Position numbers and translations under genes: made by a program. Source: a bacterium (lineage in GTDB: Bacteria; Zhuqueibacterota; Zhuqueibacteria; Oleimicrobiales; Geothermoviventaceae). From it: DNA of 64,000 nt. The notes under the pieces are model-generated. The model was not told the DNA's origin. It ran no database searches and was given only the letters and a program-made list of their open reading frames with translations. Location: assembly GCA_028275345.1 (NCBI GenBank), contig JAPWUV010000005.1, forward strand, positions 185,894 through 249,893. Reading direction: 5' to 3'. Numbering within the stretch: position 1 is the first letter of the stretch; each line of letters begins with the position of its first letter. Of the stretch, positions 17,863 to 27,160 are shown one piece after another.

Positions 17863-18966
17863 ATGCGCATCGGGATCGACTGCCGACTCGTCCTTGACAA
17901 GCCCACCGGGATCGGGACGTACATCCTCGGCCTCCTCCGCGACCTCCTTCGCCTCGACGGGGACAATGACTACGTGCTGATCGTCCGGGATCGCGTGCCC
18001 GAGGCCCTCAAAGCCATTGCGGGGCCGTCGGCGAGGTTCGCCCGCTGCCCGCTCCCTCCCATGGGACCGAAGCAGAAGCTCCTCGCTGCGAGGTACCTTC
18101 GGCCGCTGCGCCTTGACGTGTACCACTACCCGCACCACGATCTCCCCTTCGGGCTTGAGGAGAGGACCGTGGTCACCATCCACCACCTTCCCGAGCCGGG
18201 GATCTCCACTGGACCGGCCAAGATCTTCAACCCGCTCTTGGTCGGGAGCATCGGATGGGCTGTGGCACGCGCCAGGAGGACCATCGCTGTGTCCCATTAC
18301 ACGGCAAGGAAGCTAATCGAACGGTTCGGACATGCGGAGCGGATCATCCCGATCTATCCTCCGCCGTCGGATCTCTTGGACGAGAGGGAAGAAGCCCCCC
18401 TTCCACCCGGGATTCGGGCAGGAAGCTATTTCCTGTTCGTGGGGCAGAGACGCCCCCACAAGAACCTCGTCCGACTGCTCCGGGCTTTTGCCACCCCGGA
18501 GTTGCGTCCCTACCAGTTGGTCCTCTCAGGCCCACCCTACCGGGGATACCGGGAACCGGAGCAATGGGTCGCAGAACTCGGCCTCGCCGACAGGGTGTTC
18601 TTGCTTGGGACGGCGGAACCTTCGCTTCTCCGCTCCCTCTACCGCAACGCTCTGTGTCTCGTAGTCCCTTCGCTCTTGGAAGGCTTTAGCTACCCGGTGG
18701 CCGAGGCCCTCCATTTCGGGCTGGCCATCGTCAGCTCAGACAGGGGCTCCCTCCCCGAAATCGTGGGCGACGCTGGGCTCATCGTGGATCCCCTATCCAC
18801 CGAAGCTCTAGCGGAGGCAATGATCCGCATCGCGCGGGAACCCGAGCTCCGGCAAACCCTGAGGGAGCGGGCGCTGGACCGCTCCTCCCTTTTCTCCGGC
18901 GAGCGCTCTGCGCGCTCGGTACTGGAAGTCTACCGGGAAGTTGCCGAAATGGCAGGATCGGCATGA
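17863..18966 (+). CDS. Glycosyltransferase family 4
   Basis: This is a 367-residue retaining GT-B transferase. The frame is open from 17686, overlapping the previous gene, but the ATG at 17863 begins the conserved N-terminus (MRIGIDCRLVLDKPTGIGTY). GT4 features include HHLPEPG, SHYTARKL, FVGQRRPHKNLVRLLRAF and the C-terminal donor site PSLLEGFSYPVAEALHFGLA followed by SSDRGSLPEIVGDAG, which contains the E-x7-E-like pair. It overlaps the next glycosyltransferase by four bases (ATGA), so the pair is tightly coupled. It probably adds a hexose or deoxyhexose to the lipid-linked glycan; the donor is unknown. Confidence 0.92.
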   Translation: MRIGIDCRLVLDKPTGIGTYILGLLRDLLRLDGDNDYVLIVRDRVPEALKAIAGPSARFARCPLPPMGPKQKLLAARYLRPLRLDVYHYPHHDLPFGLEERTVVTIHHLPEPGISTGPAKIFNPLLVGSIGWAVARARRTIAVSHYTARKLIERFGHAERIIPIYPPPSDLLDEREEAPLPPGIRAGSYFLFVGQRRPHKNLVRLLRAFATPELRPYQLVLSGPPYRGYREPEQWVAELGLADRVFLLGTAEPSLLRSLYRNALCLVVPSLLEGFSYPVAEALHFGLAIVSSDRGSLPEIVGDAGLIVDPLSTEALAEAMIRIAREPELRQTLRERALDRSSLFSGERSARSVLEVYREVAEMAGSA

Positions 18967-20153
18967 AGAGAGTGCGCGTGCTCCACATCATCACTCGCCT
19001 GATTTCCGGTGGAGCCGATGAGAATACCATTTTCAGCGTCGAAGGACTGGACCACAGCCGGTACGAGGTCCATTTGGCGGCCGGCGAGCCTTCCGAGCCA
19101 GATATCATTGCGAAGTTGCGCCGAACCCAATTTCTCCGCATCCCACACCTCCAACGCGAGCTCCGCCCGAGGAAGGATTTCTTGGCCCTGCGCGAGACCC
19201 TCAGCCTCATTGGGAAGGGCCGGTACCAGCTAGTGCACACGCACGAGGCCAAGGCGGGGATCATCGGCCGGATCGCCGCCCGGTGGTGCCGTGTGCCGCT
19301 CATCGTCCACACCCTGCACGGGATCACCTTCCATCGACATCTCCCGCCCGCGACACGGATGCTTTACCTGTCTCTCGAGCGCCTGGTGGGTCGATGGACT
19401 CACCTTTTCCTCTGCGTTGGGGACGACCTTCGTTCCACCTACATCCGGAGCCGTGTGGCGGACCCGGAACGCTTTGTGGTGGTACGGAGCGGCTTCGACC
19501 TCTGTCCCTTTCGACAGGCCGCCCGCGAGCGCGCATTGCACCGCAGGGCCCTGCGGGAACGCCTCGGCATCCCCGCCAATGCCAAGATCGTCGGCACAGC
19601 CGCACGACTGGAACCGCGGAAGGGCGTGCAGTTCCTCCTCCAAGCGGCGGCCCAGCTTGCCAACGAACATCCCGACGTGCACTTTGCCGTAGCTGGAAGA
19701 GGCGAATACCGCGGCTGGCTCCAGCGCCAGGCCACCGAACTGGGTATCGGTGATCGCGTCCACTTCCTCGGTCACGTGGAGGACATTCATGCCTACCTGG
19801 CGGGGCTGGATCTCTTTGTTTTGAGCTCCCTCTGGGAGGGGCTGCCGCGTGCCGTCGTGCAGGCGCGCGCCGTCGGCCTCCCGGTGGTCGGTTTCGACGT
19901 GGAAGGCATGCGGGAAGTCGTGCGCGACGGGCGGAACGGCTTCGTGGTCCCCAGCAAGGACGTGGTTGCCCTCGCCGGGTCGATCGACCGTCTGTTGCGC
20001 GACCCCGAGCTTGCGGACCGTCTGTCGCGCTACGATGACGCCGAATACCTCCGGCAGTGGGACAAAGATCAGATGGTGGCCAGGATCCAGGAGCTGTACG
20101 AGCAGATCTTGTCCGCCGGCGCTTCTCCTGGACCTCGTGGGAGCATGGCATGA
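18963..20153 (+). CDS. Glycosyltransferase family 4
   Basis: This is a 396-residue GT-B transferase, start ATG overlapping the upstream stop. The N-domain is of the GT4 type (VLHIITRLISGGADENT) and includes the loop THEAKAGIIGRIAARW seen in many capsule and O-antigen transferases. The C-domain contains GTAARLEPRKGVQFLLQA and the nucleotide-sugar site SLWEGLPRAVVQARAVGLPV. It ends in an ATGA overlap with the large C25 protease gene. That overlap is notable because it translationally couples a glycan enzyme to a surface protease. Confidence 0.92.
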   Translation: MKRVRVLHIITRLISGGADENTIFSVEGLDHSRYEVHLAAGEPSEPDIIAKLRRTQFLRIPHLQRELRPRKDFLALRETLSLIGKGRYQLVHTHEAKAGIIGRIAARWCRVPLIVHTLHGITFHRHLPPATRMLYLSLERLVGRWTHLFLCVGDDLRSTYIRSRVADPERFVVVRSGFDLCPFRQAARERALHRRALRERLGIPANAKIVGTAARLEPRKGVQFLLQAAAQLANEHPDVHFAVAGRGEYRGWLQRQATELGIGDRVHFLGHVEDIHAYLAGLDLFVLSSLWEGLPRAVVQARAVGLPVVGFDVEGMREVVRDGRNGFVVPSKDVVALAGSIDRLLRDPELADRLSRYDDAEYLRQWDKDQMVARIQELYEQILSAGASPGPRGSMA

Positions 20154-23100
20154 GCTGGCCACCCCATTTGGCCAGGATTCCCCCCGCGAGTTTCGCCGTG
20201 CGGGTAAAGGGTGCGAACCTTCGGGCTGGAAAACCGCACTCAGAGCCCACTTCCCGGCTCCAACGCGGATCCAACCGCCACCTCGGAGCGGATCTGAAGA
20301 CGGCGAGGAGCGCGGGCTTCATCCTTGCGGTCCTTCTCTTCATCAGTTTCGACCTGACGTTCGCATGGAGCCCCGATGATCCGAGGTTTCGCAAGCCCGC
20401 CCTTTCGGCCGAGCCAAAGATCACGGCCAGCGAAACGGCCGACGGGCTCCTGGTCTCGGTTTCGGTTCCGCCCTTAGGAGTTCGCCCCACAGCCGCGGGT
20501 CCACTGCTTACCGCCAGCTCTTGTTTCTGGCTCGAAGGACCTTCAGCCGCAGCAGTCCCCGCCATCGGCACCCTCGTCGCCCTCCCGAGGCGTGGCCAGG
20601 CCCACTGCATCCTGCTCTCGGCCACTTACGATACGCTCTCCCTCCGCTGGGCAGAACTGGCCCCCTTCGCTGCCTTGACCGATTCCAACTCAGGGGGTTC
20701 CCGCGAGAAAAACATCGGCGGCTCTCCGGACCTGACTCCGTACCTGAGCGAGGCGGGAGTTCTGAGGGGATGTCGCCTCGCCAGGTTGACTATCCCCGTC
20801 GCGAGGCCCAGCACCGGGGAAAGGGTCCTTCAACTCCGCGAGGCGCGGCTCCTGCTCCGGATCGATGGGTTGAAACCCATTGGGATGGGCGCGGCGGCGG
20901 ATCTTCTCCAGTCGCTTCGCAAACTCGTGCTGAACCCCGATTGGCTCGACCCTGCGCCGCCGCAGCTTCGGGAGCCACCAGGCCAGCCGGGACGGCTGCG
21001 CATCCGCGTGGCAGATTCCGGTCTGGTGCGAATCCGAGGCTCCGAGCTCGTCTCGAGAGGAATCGAACCCCGTGAGATCGACCCCACACAAGTCGTCGTC
21101 GTGCACCGGGATGAGGTCCTTCCCGTCCTGGCCTCCGGGCTCGAAGACGGAAAGTTCGATGCCGACGACACCCTGATCTTCTACGCCCAGGCTCTCCACG
21201 GGGATACGAGCTTCACCTATCCCTACTCGGACACCAATGTCTTCTGGCTCGACTGGGGGAAGGAACGCCACGCTCGCTGGTACCTGCCCGAGGAAGCACT
21301 CGTGGACAGGACTGCTCCTGTGGACTCCGTGGTGGTGGTGAGCCTTCACTTCGAGAGAGAACTGGTCTACCATGACGGGGACGACGATCTCTCGATCAAG
21401 CGCACGGACCCCGTGCCAGGAGAGGGCTGGATCTGGCGTCGCTTTTACCCTGGCGACGAAGATACCGTGACGTTCGTGCTCCGGGACCTGCGGCGCGAAG
21501 GCACAGGCGAGATCCGTGTGCGCGTGCGTGGGGTGTCGCCCCCCGGATCTTCCTCCAGGCTCCGCCTTGAGCTGAATGGCCGAGTGTTGGGCCTGCTCGA
21601 GTTCCCGAACCGCGAGGATCGGACGCTCGAGGTCAGCTTCCCAGCCGCCTACTTTCGGGAAGGGAAGAATCAAGTACGGTTGGTGAGCGAAACGCCACCT
21701 GCTGGCGGCCAGAACCAGTGGAACCTGGATTGGCTGGAGGTGAGCTTCCCCAGGCGGCTTGTCCTGCGAGGCGGTGAGGTACTGGACGTGCTCCTTCCGC
21801 CCTCGAGCTCGCCACGTACATGGGCCATTCGCACCGACTCGCCACGACCCCCGCTCCTGCTGCTCGTCGATCGCGGGGTTTTGCTGCGCCCGGCCCGAGC
21901 CGATTCGTCCCACTCCGACAGCCTATTCATCTCCTCGGCCGGGTTCGAAGACGGGGATCGGTGCCAAATCCTCGTGCGCGGAACGCCCGTCGTCGAGCGC
22001 GGCGGCAGAGGGCTGAATGTCGTCGCACTGGATCCCCGAACGGGACAGGTGCTCGCCGCCCGGACCTTCGACACCCATCGCGACACGACGCAAGCGACGG
22101 CGCTGGCCGACTTCATCCACTCCCTCCCGGAAAGCTGCGTAGTGCTGGCTGGAATCCGGGACGAAGGCACGGCCGGCATGACCGAGAGGGCTTACCGAGC
22201 CCTCGAATCCCTCGGGAGCGCCCAGATCCGACGCCTCGGTTACCGCGACTCCTGGTGCCTGATCGGTCGGAAGGGATCCTCCCCGGGGAGTGCGCTGGAA
22301 GCATGGTCACTCCGTGGGCACGGACCGGCCGAGCTCCGAACGTCTGTCCTGTTCCCGGAGGGCGGACCAGTGCGCTACCTTTGGACAGACACCCTGCGCT
22401 CCGCAAAGCATCTCGTGGCGGCGGATCCGGCGGCGCCGTCTGCTCCGGCTCAGCTGGAGTTGGATGAGCCCGCAAATCTTGTCGGGCCCCGCTCAGCAGG
22501 TGCCGAGTGTGTGGTGATTGCACCGCGCGCGCTGCACCCAGCAGCTGAAAGGCTCCTCCGGGGGAAGAAGTGCTCCGGCATCGTGGTGGACGTGCAGGAT
22601 GTGTACGACGAATTCCATTACGGCCTCAAGTCGCCGGAGGCGATCCGGGAATTCGTGACCTACGCCTTCTGGCGTTGGCCTCCCCCGCGCCTCCGCTCGG
22701 TGTTACTCCTGGGCGACGCGAGCTGGGATCCGCGGAAACGCTCCCCCGGGGCAGTATTCGAAGACCTCGTCCCGACGTACGGCAAACCCGTTTCCGATAG
22801 CCGACTCGTCTGCGTGGACGGGCCCGGCGATCTCTTGCCCGATCTTCCCGTAGGCCGAATCCCTGCGCAAACGCCGCAGGAAGCGGAAGAGATCGTGGAG
22901 AAGCTTTTCGAATACCGGGCACTGCGGGGAGGACGATGGCTGAAGCGGTTCCTACTCATCACCGGCGGGTACGACCCGTACGAACAGAGCCTTTTCGTCC
23001 GGCAGAGCACGGATGCGGCTCAGGCGTTCATCGCCCCACCGCCCGCTGCCATGCGGTGGGATCTCATTTCGAAGAAATCCACCGGGTACCTAGAGGGAGA

Positions 23101-25999
23101 AGGGCGCGAAGACATCCTCCGAGGCATCAACAAGGGAGTCCTGTGGGTGAACTTCATCGGACACGCGGGGAGCCACACCTGGGATCTCATGTACGGTAAC
23201 CGCGACGTGGACGCGCTGCGGAATCGTCCCTACTACCCGTTCGTCACCAGCATGACCTGCCACACGGCCCGGTTCGCCAATCCCTACCAGGAGAGCCTGG
23301 GCGAGCGGTTCCTGCTCGCTCCGAAAAAGGGAGCCATCGCTTTTTTCGGAACCACTGGGTGGGGCCTGGCCTATCAGGATGAGCTGCTTCTGAGACAGCT
23401 TCTCTCCGTGGTCCTCCGCGACACGGTGAGGGAGCTGGGCGAGGCCATCTGGCTCGCCAAGCTACGCTACTGGGCGAGCAGCGGCAATGGATTGCTCGAC
23501 CAGACCATCCTCGACCAGTACACGTTGCTTGGCGATCCCACCGCCGATCTCGCGCTCGCCCGCGAGCCCGACCTGGCGTTGACGGGAGAGGACATTCGCA
23601 TCCTCCCCGAAGAGCCCACGGCCGCCGACGCATCGATCCGAATCCGCGCGACCATCTGGAACTACGGGCTGGCGCTCGCCGAAAGCTCCGACGTCCTGTT
23701 CACTGTCCGTCCCGACAACGGCGGGGAAATCGCGCTCGGCGAGCTTCGGCTTCCGCCTGTGGGGTTCGTCGACTCCTTGGAGTGCACCTGGAAGACGCCG
23801 GAAAGGCCCGGCACTTACCTCCTCACGGTTACCGTCGACCCATTGGCCAAGGTGCCGGACGCGGATCGAATGAATAACTCTGCGGAGAAGGAGCTGGTAA
23901 TCAAAGGCAGAGCCGTGGAAATCCTTTGGCCGCCGCCTTTCGCTGAACTGAGTGCGTCGGATTCGATCGCCCTCTTCCTGGCCCCGGGGCAAGGGTGGAA
24001 GGAACGCTCGCATCTCTCGATCGAGATGGACACGAGCTCGGCTTTCCAGCATCCCCTGCGTCAGCTCTCCCTTCCGCTGGAAGGCTCGCCGCCGCTCCTG
24101 CGCGTGTGCCTGGGCCGCCTTTTCCCCGCCACTTTCCACTGCCGGATCCGTGCGGTCCGGGGCTCTGAGGTGGAGGCCGAAGTGCTCACGCAGTTCCGAG
24201 TCGTGGCGAGGATGAGCGGCAGCGGATGGGGCCAGCGCGGTTCGGAGCTGGCGTTCAGTTCGGGGAGCGGATTCGCCGCGGGCCCCACGGGTGTAAGCTT
24301 AGGCTCACGAAAGCTCCGGCTCGAGGTGACCTCCGCCGGGGCCGATGACGGCAATTTCGCCCGGATCCTTGTGGACACAATTTCCGTCGCCCAGTCGCAT
24401 CCTGGCTACAACTTGGTGGTGCTGAGCCCGTGGGGGGCAACCCGGAGCCGGAGCTTTCCGACCCCCCTTGCGCCAGTCGCGGCCGAAAGCCTGGCCACCT
24501 TTCTCGCGGGGATTCCGACGGGGCATCACCTCCTGATCGCCATCTGCGGAGACGGAGCCACAGGCCTGACGGAAAGGGTCCTGCAGCAGCTGGAAATGCT
24601 CGGCAGCCGACTTTGCCGGGAACTCCGCTACCGTGACAGCTGGGCTTTCCTCGCCCGGATTGGCGATCCCTCCTCCGTGCGGGAGGTCTTGAGAAGACGG
24701 GGCGAGGGGGTTGCAAGCCTCGTGGACAGCATCAAGGTCTTCGCCGAGCGGGCGGAGATCGTCAGCCCCTGGATAGGTCCGGCTGGCTCCTGGCACGAGC
24801 TCCTACTCTGGCTGGCCGGAAGTGGCAAGGCCACAGTGTCCCTCTTCGGAAAAGCGTCTTTGACGGGGCCCGAGCGCCTACTGAGCACTTTTCCATGCGA
24901 GGCCCCGACCGATTCGCATTCGCTCTCTCTCGAAGCGGTCGATGCGCGTTACCTGCGATTGACCTGCACCATCCTCTGGCCGGATAGCCTTTGGGGGTTG
25001 CGCGCGTGGGCGGTCCGGCTCACTCCACCCTGCGAGCTGGAGATCGCTCAATTCCGACCAGATCGCACGTCCATTCTAACCGGCGAGCGCGTGCAGTTCA
25101 CGGCTGTGGTTCGCAACCTTGGCCCGGGTAGCTCGCCGGAAGCGCGTGCCATTTGGCAATGGGAAGATGCCTCCGGGGAATCGAGACAGGCCGATTCGTC
25201 CTTCATCGTTCCTGCGCTCCCGCCCGGGGATAGTTGTGCAGTCCGTTGGAGCTGGCACCCCCGGGAAGGGCCCGGTTGCTACACGATCCGGCTGCGCCTC
25301 GATCCGGAGGACCGGATCCCCGAGCTGTGCGAATGGAACAACGAGGCCCATCTCACCCTGGCGATTCGCCCGGATTCAGTCGGGCCGGGGATTGCCCTTT
25401 TCGTGGATGGCCGCGAGGTGATCGACGGCGATTACGTACCTTGGGAGGCCGATTACGAGATCCGCGTTCAGGATGCCAGCCAGTATGCCGCGGAAGACAG
25501 CTTTCGCATACGCATTGCCGTGGACGGCGTGGACGTCCGGCAGCTCGCCCCGGGGGATGTGGAATTCCTCCCGCGGCTGGAGGGTGGAGCTGCTGTGCAG
25601 TTCCGCCTTCGTCTAGAGCCGGGTCGCCACTTGCTGGAGGCAAGCGCATGGGATTTATCCGGCAACCGTGCGGAACTCTCGCTCTTCCTCCAAGTTGCCA
25701 AAGGGCTCGTTCTTGAGAACGTGATGAACTACCCCAATCCCTTTGCGAATGAAACGGCTTTTACCTACTTTCTCAGCAAGGACGTGGACCGCGTGACGAT
25801 CCGGGTATTCACGCTGTCGGGTCGTGAGGTGTGGAATTCCAGCCTCGCGCCCGGGAATGCGGGATTCAACTCCCTTTCCTGGGATGGCTGCGATCGGGAC
25901 GGAGACCCGCTGGCCAATGGTGTTTACCTCTACTCGGTGGAGGCCCGCTCCGGGACGGAAAGCGCCAGGGTTCTCTCCAAGCTGGTGATCATGCGCTGA
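20150..25999 (+). CDS. PorU-like gingipain-family (C25) cysteine protease with two ILEI-like domains and T9SS-type tail
   Basis: The protein is about 1,949 residues if it starts at the ATG overlapping the upstream stop; the signal helix (SAGFILAVLLFISFDLTFAWS) then lies at ~48-70, so a later non-ATG start is possible. The N-terminal region resembles the PorU/gingipain pro-region (DGKFDADDTLIFYAQALHG). The C25 domain (~820-1130) has the catalytic pair His1005 in NFIGHAGSHTWD and Cys1037 in TSMTCHTARF. Flanking it are two copies of an ILEI/FAM3-like module: ~590-710 (GLNVVALDPRTGQVL, RRLGYRDSWCLIG) and ~1384-1504 (YNLVVLSPWG, RELRYRDSWAFLA). Two CARDB-like domains follow the C25 and second ILEI modules. 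A sorting tail ends it (NYPNPFANETAFTYF, NGVYLYSVEARSG). PorU is the T9SS sortase that removes tails and attaches cargo to lipid-glycan. That role is plausible, but a secreted protease is the alternative. Confidence 0.85.
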   Translation: MSWPPHLARIPPASFAVRVKGANLRAGKPHSEPTSRLQRGSNRHLGADLKTARSAGFILAVLLFISFDLTFAWSPDDPRFRKPALSAEPKITASETADGLLVSVSVPPLGVRPTAAGPLLTASSCFWLEGPSAAAVPAIGTLVALPRRGQAHCILLSATYDTLSLRWAELAPFAALTDSNSGGSREKNIGGSPDLTPYLSEAGVLRGCRLARLTIPVARPSTGERVLQLREARLLLRIDGLKPIGMGAAADLLQSLRKLVLNPDWLDPAPPQLREPPGQPGRLRIRVADSGLVRIRGSELVSRGIEPREIDPTQVVVVHRDEVLPVLASGLEDGKFDADDTLIFYAQALHGDTSFTYPYSDTNVFWLDWGKERHARWYLPEEALVDRTAPVDSVVVVSLHFERELVYHDGDDDLSIKRTDPVPGEGWIWRRFYPGDEDTVTFVLRDLRREGTGEIRVRVRGVSPPGSSSRLRLELNGRVLGLLEFPNREDRTLEVSFPAAYFREGKNQVRLVSETPPAGGQNQWNLDWLEVSFPRRLVLRGGEVLDVLLPPSSSPRTWAIRTDSPRPPLLLLVDRGVLLRPARADSSHSDSLFISSAGFEDGDRCQILVRGTPVVERGGRGLNVVALDPRTGQVLAARTFDTHRDTTQATALADFIHSLPESCVVLAGIRDEGTAGMTERAYRALESLGSAQIRRLGYRDSWCLIGRKGSSPGSALEAWSLRGHGPAELRTSVLFPEGGPVRYLWTDTLRSAKHLVAADPAAPSAPAQLELDEPANLVGPRSAGAECVVIAPRALHPAAERLLRGKKCSGIVVDVQDVYDEFHYGLKSPEAIREFVTYAFWRWPPPRLRSVLLLGDASWDPRKRSPGAVFEDLVPTYGKPVSDSRLVCVDGPGDLLPDLPVGRIPAQTPQEAEEIVEKLFEYRALRGGRWLKRFLLITGGYDPYEQSLFVRQSTDAAQAFIAPPPAAMRWDLISKKSTGYLEGEGREDILRGINKGVLWVNFIGHAGSHTWDLMYGNRDVDALRNRPYYPFVTSMTCHTARFANPYQESLGERFLLAPKKGAIAFFGTTGWGLAYQDELLLRQLLSVVLRDTVRELGEAIWLAKLRYWASSGNGLLDQTILDQYTLLGDPTADLALAREPDLALTGEDIRILPEEPTAADASIRIRATIWNYGLALAESSDVLFTVRPDNGGEIALGELRLPPVGFVDSLECTWKTPERPGTYLLTVTVDPLAKVPDADRMNNSAEKELVIKGRAVEILWPPPFAELSASDSIALFLAPGQGWKERSHLSIEMDTSSAFQHPLRQLSLPLEGSPPLLRVCLGRLFPATFHCRIRAVRGSEVEAEVLTQFRVVARMSGSGWGQRGSELAFSSGSGFAAGPTGVSLGSRKLRLEVTSAGADDGNFARILVDTISVAQSHPGYNLVVLSPWGATRSRSFPTPLAPVAAESLATFLAGIPTGHHLLIAICGDGATGLTERVLQQLEMLGSRLCRELRYRDSWAFLARIGDPSSVREVLRRRGEGVASLVDSIKVFAERAEIVSPWIGPAGSWHELLLWLAGSGKATVSLFGKASLTGPERLLSTFPCEAPTDSHSLSLEAVDARYLRLTCTILWPDSLWGLRAWAVRLTPPCELEIAQFRPDRTSILTGERVQFTAVVRNLGPGSSPEARAIWQWEDASGESRQADSSFIVPALPPGDSCAVRWSWHPREGPGCYTIRLRLDPEDRIPELCEWNNEAHLTLAIRPDSVGPGIALFVDGREVIDGDYVPWEADYEIRVQDASQYAAEDSFRIRIAVDGVDVRQLAPGDVEFLPRLEGGAAVQFRLRLEPGRHLLEASAWDLSGNRAELSLFLQVAKGLVLENVMNYPNPFANETAFTYFLSKDVDRVTIRVFTLSGREVWNSSLAPGNAGFNSLSWDGCDRDGDPLANGVYLYSVEARSGTESARVLSKLVIMR

Positions 26000-26027
26000 G
26001 CGGAATCCCCTCAGAGGTGCGAACGAA

Positions 26028-27158
26028 GTGGGGTGGTCCAAATACGCGCTCCTGGCCGCTGCCGCGCTGACCTCGGCCGGCATTTCGTACGGGCTCGTCC
26101 ACTGGTTGCGGAGTTTTGCGCTGAAACGCGGCATTGTGGACCTCCCCGGGGGTAGAAAGATCCACCGCGGGCCGGTACCCCTCCTCGGCGGCGTGGGCAT
26201 CGTGGGGAGTGTCCTACTGGGCCTGGTCGCAGCCTTGGTGGCCCTCCATCTGCTCGGCGGGATTCCTTCCGTCGCTTCCCATTTCCCCTCGTACCCAGAT
26301 TGGCGCTCCCGCCTCCAGGCCGCTTCGCCGAAGCTCATCGGCCTCCTGGTCGGCGCCCTGCTGATCTTCGCCCTCGGGTTGATCGACGACCTCCGGAAAG
26401 GCCATCTGGACTACCGGTCCAAGTTTCCGCCTCAATTCCTCGCCGCCTCGGTAGCCGTGGCCTCGGGCATCCGCACCCAGCTGATGCCCGGGCAGCTGCT
26501 GGACGTCGTTGTAAGCCTGCTCTGGATCGTCGGCATAACGAATGCCTTCAATCTGATCGACAATATGGACGGGCAAGCGGCGGGGGTGGCGGCCATTTCG
26601 GGACTTGCCTTGAGCATCCTCACCATCTCGCAGAACCAGGATTACGTGGCCTTTTCCCTGGCCCTCCTCGTGGGAGCATGCGCTGGGTTTCTGCCGCACA
26701 ATCTTCATCCGGCGAAGATCTTCATGGGGGATGCCGGGAGCCTCACCATCGGCTTTCTTCTGGGGTGCAGCACGATTCAGGCTTCGTACATTGACGTCAA
26801 GAGTCCGACCTTTGTACCGGTGATCGCGCCGGTCCTCGTGTTCAGCGTTCCCATTTTCGATTGCGCCTCCGTGCTGTACATTCGCTGGCGCGAAGGCCGA
26901 CCGCTGTTTGTGGGCGACCGAAGGCATTTCTCGCACCGACTGGTCGACTTTGGGATGAGCGAAAAGGAAGCCGTCTTCTTCATCTATCTGGTTGAGGCCA
27001 GCGTGGCCATGGGAGCTCTCCTGCTCCCGCGACTCACCTGGGCCGGTTGCCTCGTGGTTTTCGTGCAGACCGCAGTTCTGTACGGGCTCCTAACCATTCT
27101 GATGACCGTTCGGAAGAATCGGGAAGGCAACTCGAAGGAAAGCCAAGCTGGGAGGTAG
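26028..27158 (+). CDS. Polyprenyl-phosphate phosphosugar transferase (MraY/WecA family)
   Basis: This integral membrane enzyme has 376 residues and about 10-11 hydrophobic segments. It starts at a GTG with AGAGGTG a few bases upstream. The family's catalytic motifs are intact: KIHRGPVPLLGG, the aspartate pair GLIDDLRKG, NAFNLIDNMDGQAAG, IFMGDAGSLTIGFLLG and the C-terminal loop GDRRHFSHRLVDFG. It transfers a HexNAc-1-phosphate to undecaprenyl phosphate and so starts assembly of a lipid-linked glycan. The histidine loop favours the WecA/TagO branch over MraY. It is the logical first enzyme for the surrounding glycan cluster. Confidence 0.92.
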   Translation: MGWSKYALLAAAALTSAGISYGLVHWLRSFALKRGIVDLPGGRKIHRGPVPLLGGVGIVGSVLLGLVAALVALHLLGGIPSVASHFPSYPDWRSRLQAASPKLIGLLVGALLIFALGLIDDLRKGHLDYRSKFPPQFLAASVAVASGIRTQLMPGQLLDVVVSLLWIVGITNAFNLIDNMDGQAAGVAAISGLALSILTISQNQDYVAFSLALLVGACAGFLPHNLHPAKIFMGDAGSLTIGFLLGCSTIQASYIDVKSPTFVPVIAPVLVFSVPIFDCASVLYIRWREGRPLFVGDRRHFSHRLVDFGMSEKEAVFFIYLVEASVAMGALLLPRLTWAGCLVVFVQTAVLYGLLTILMTVRKNREGNSKESQAGR

Positions 27159-27160
27159 GG

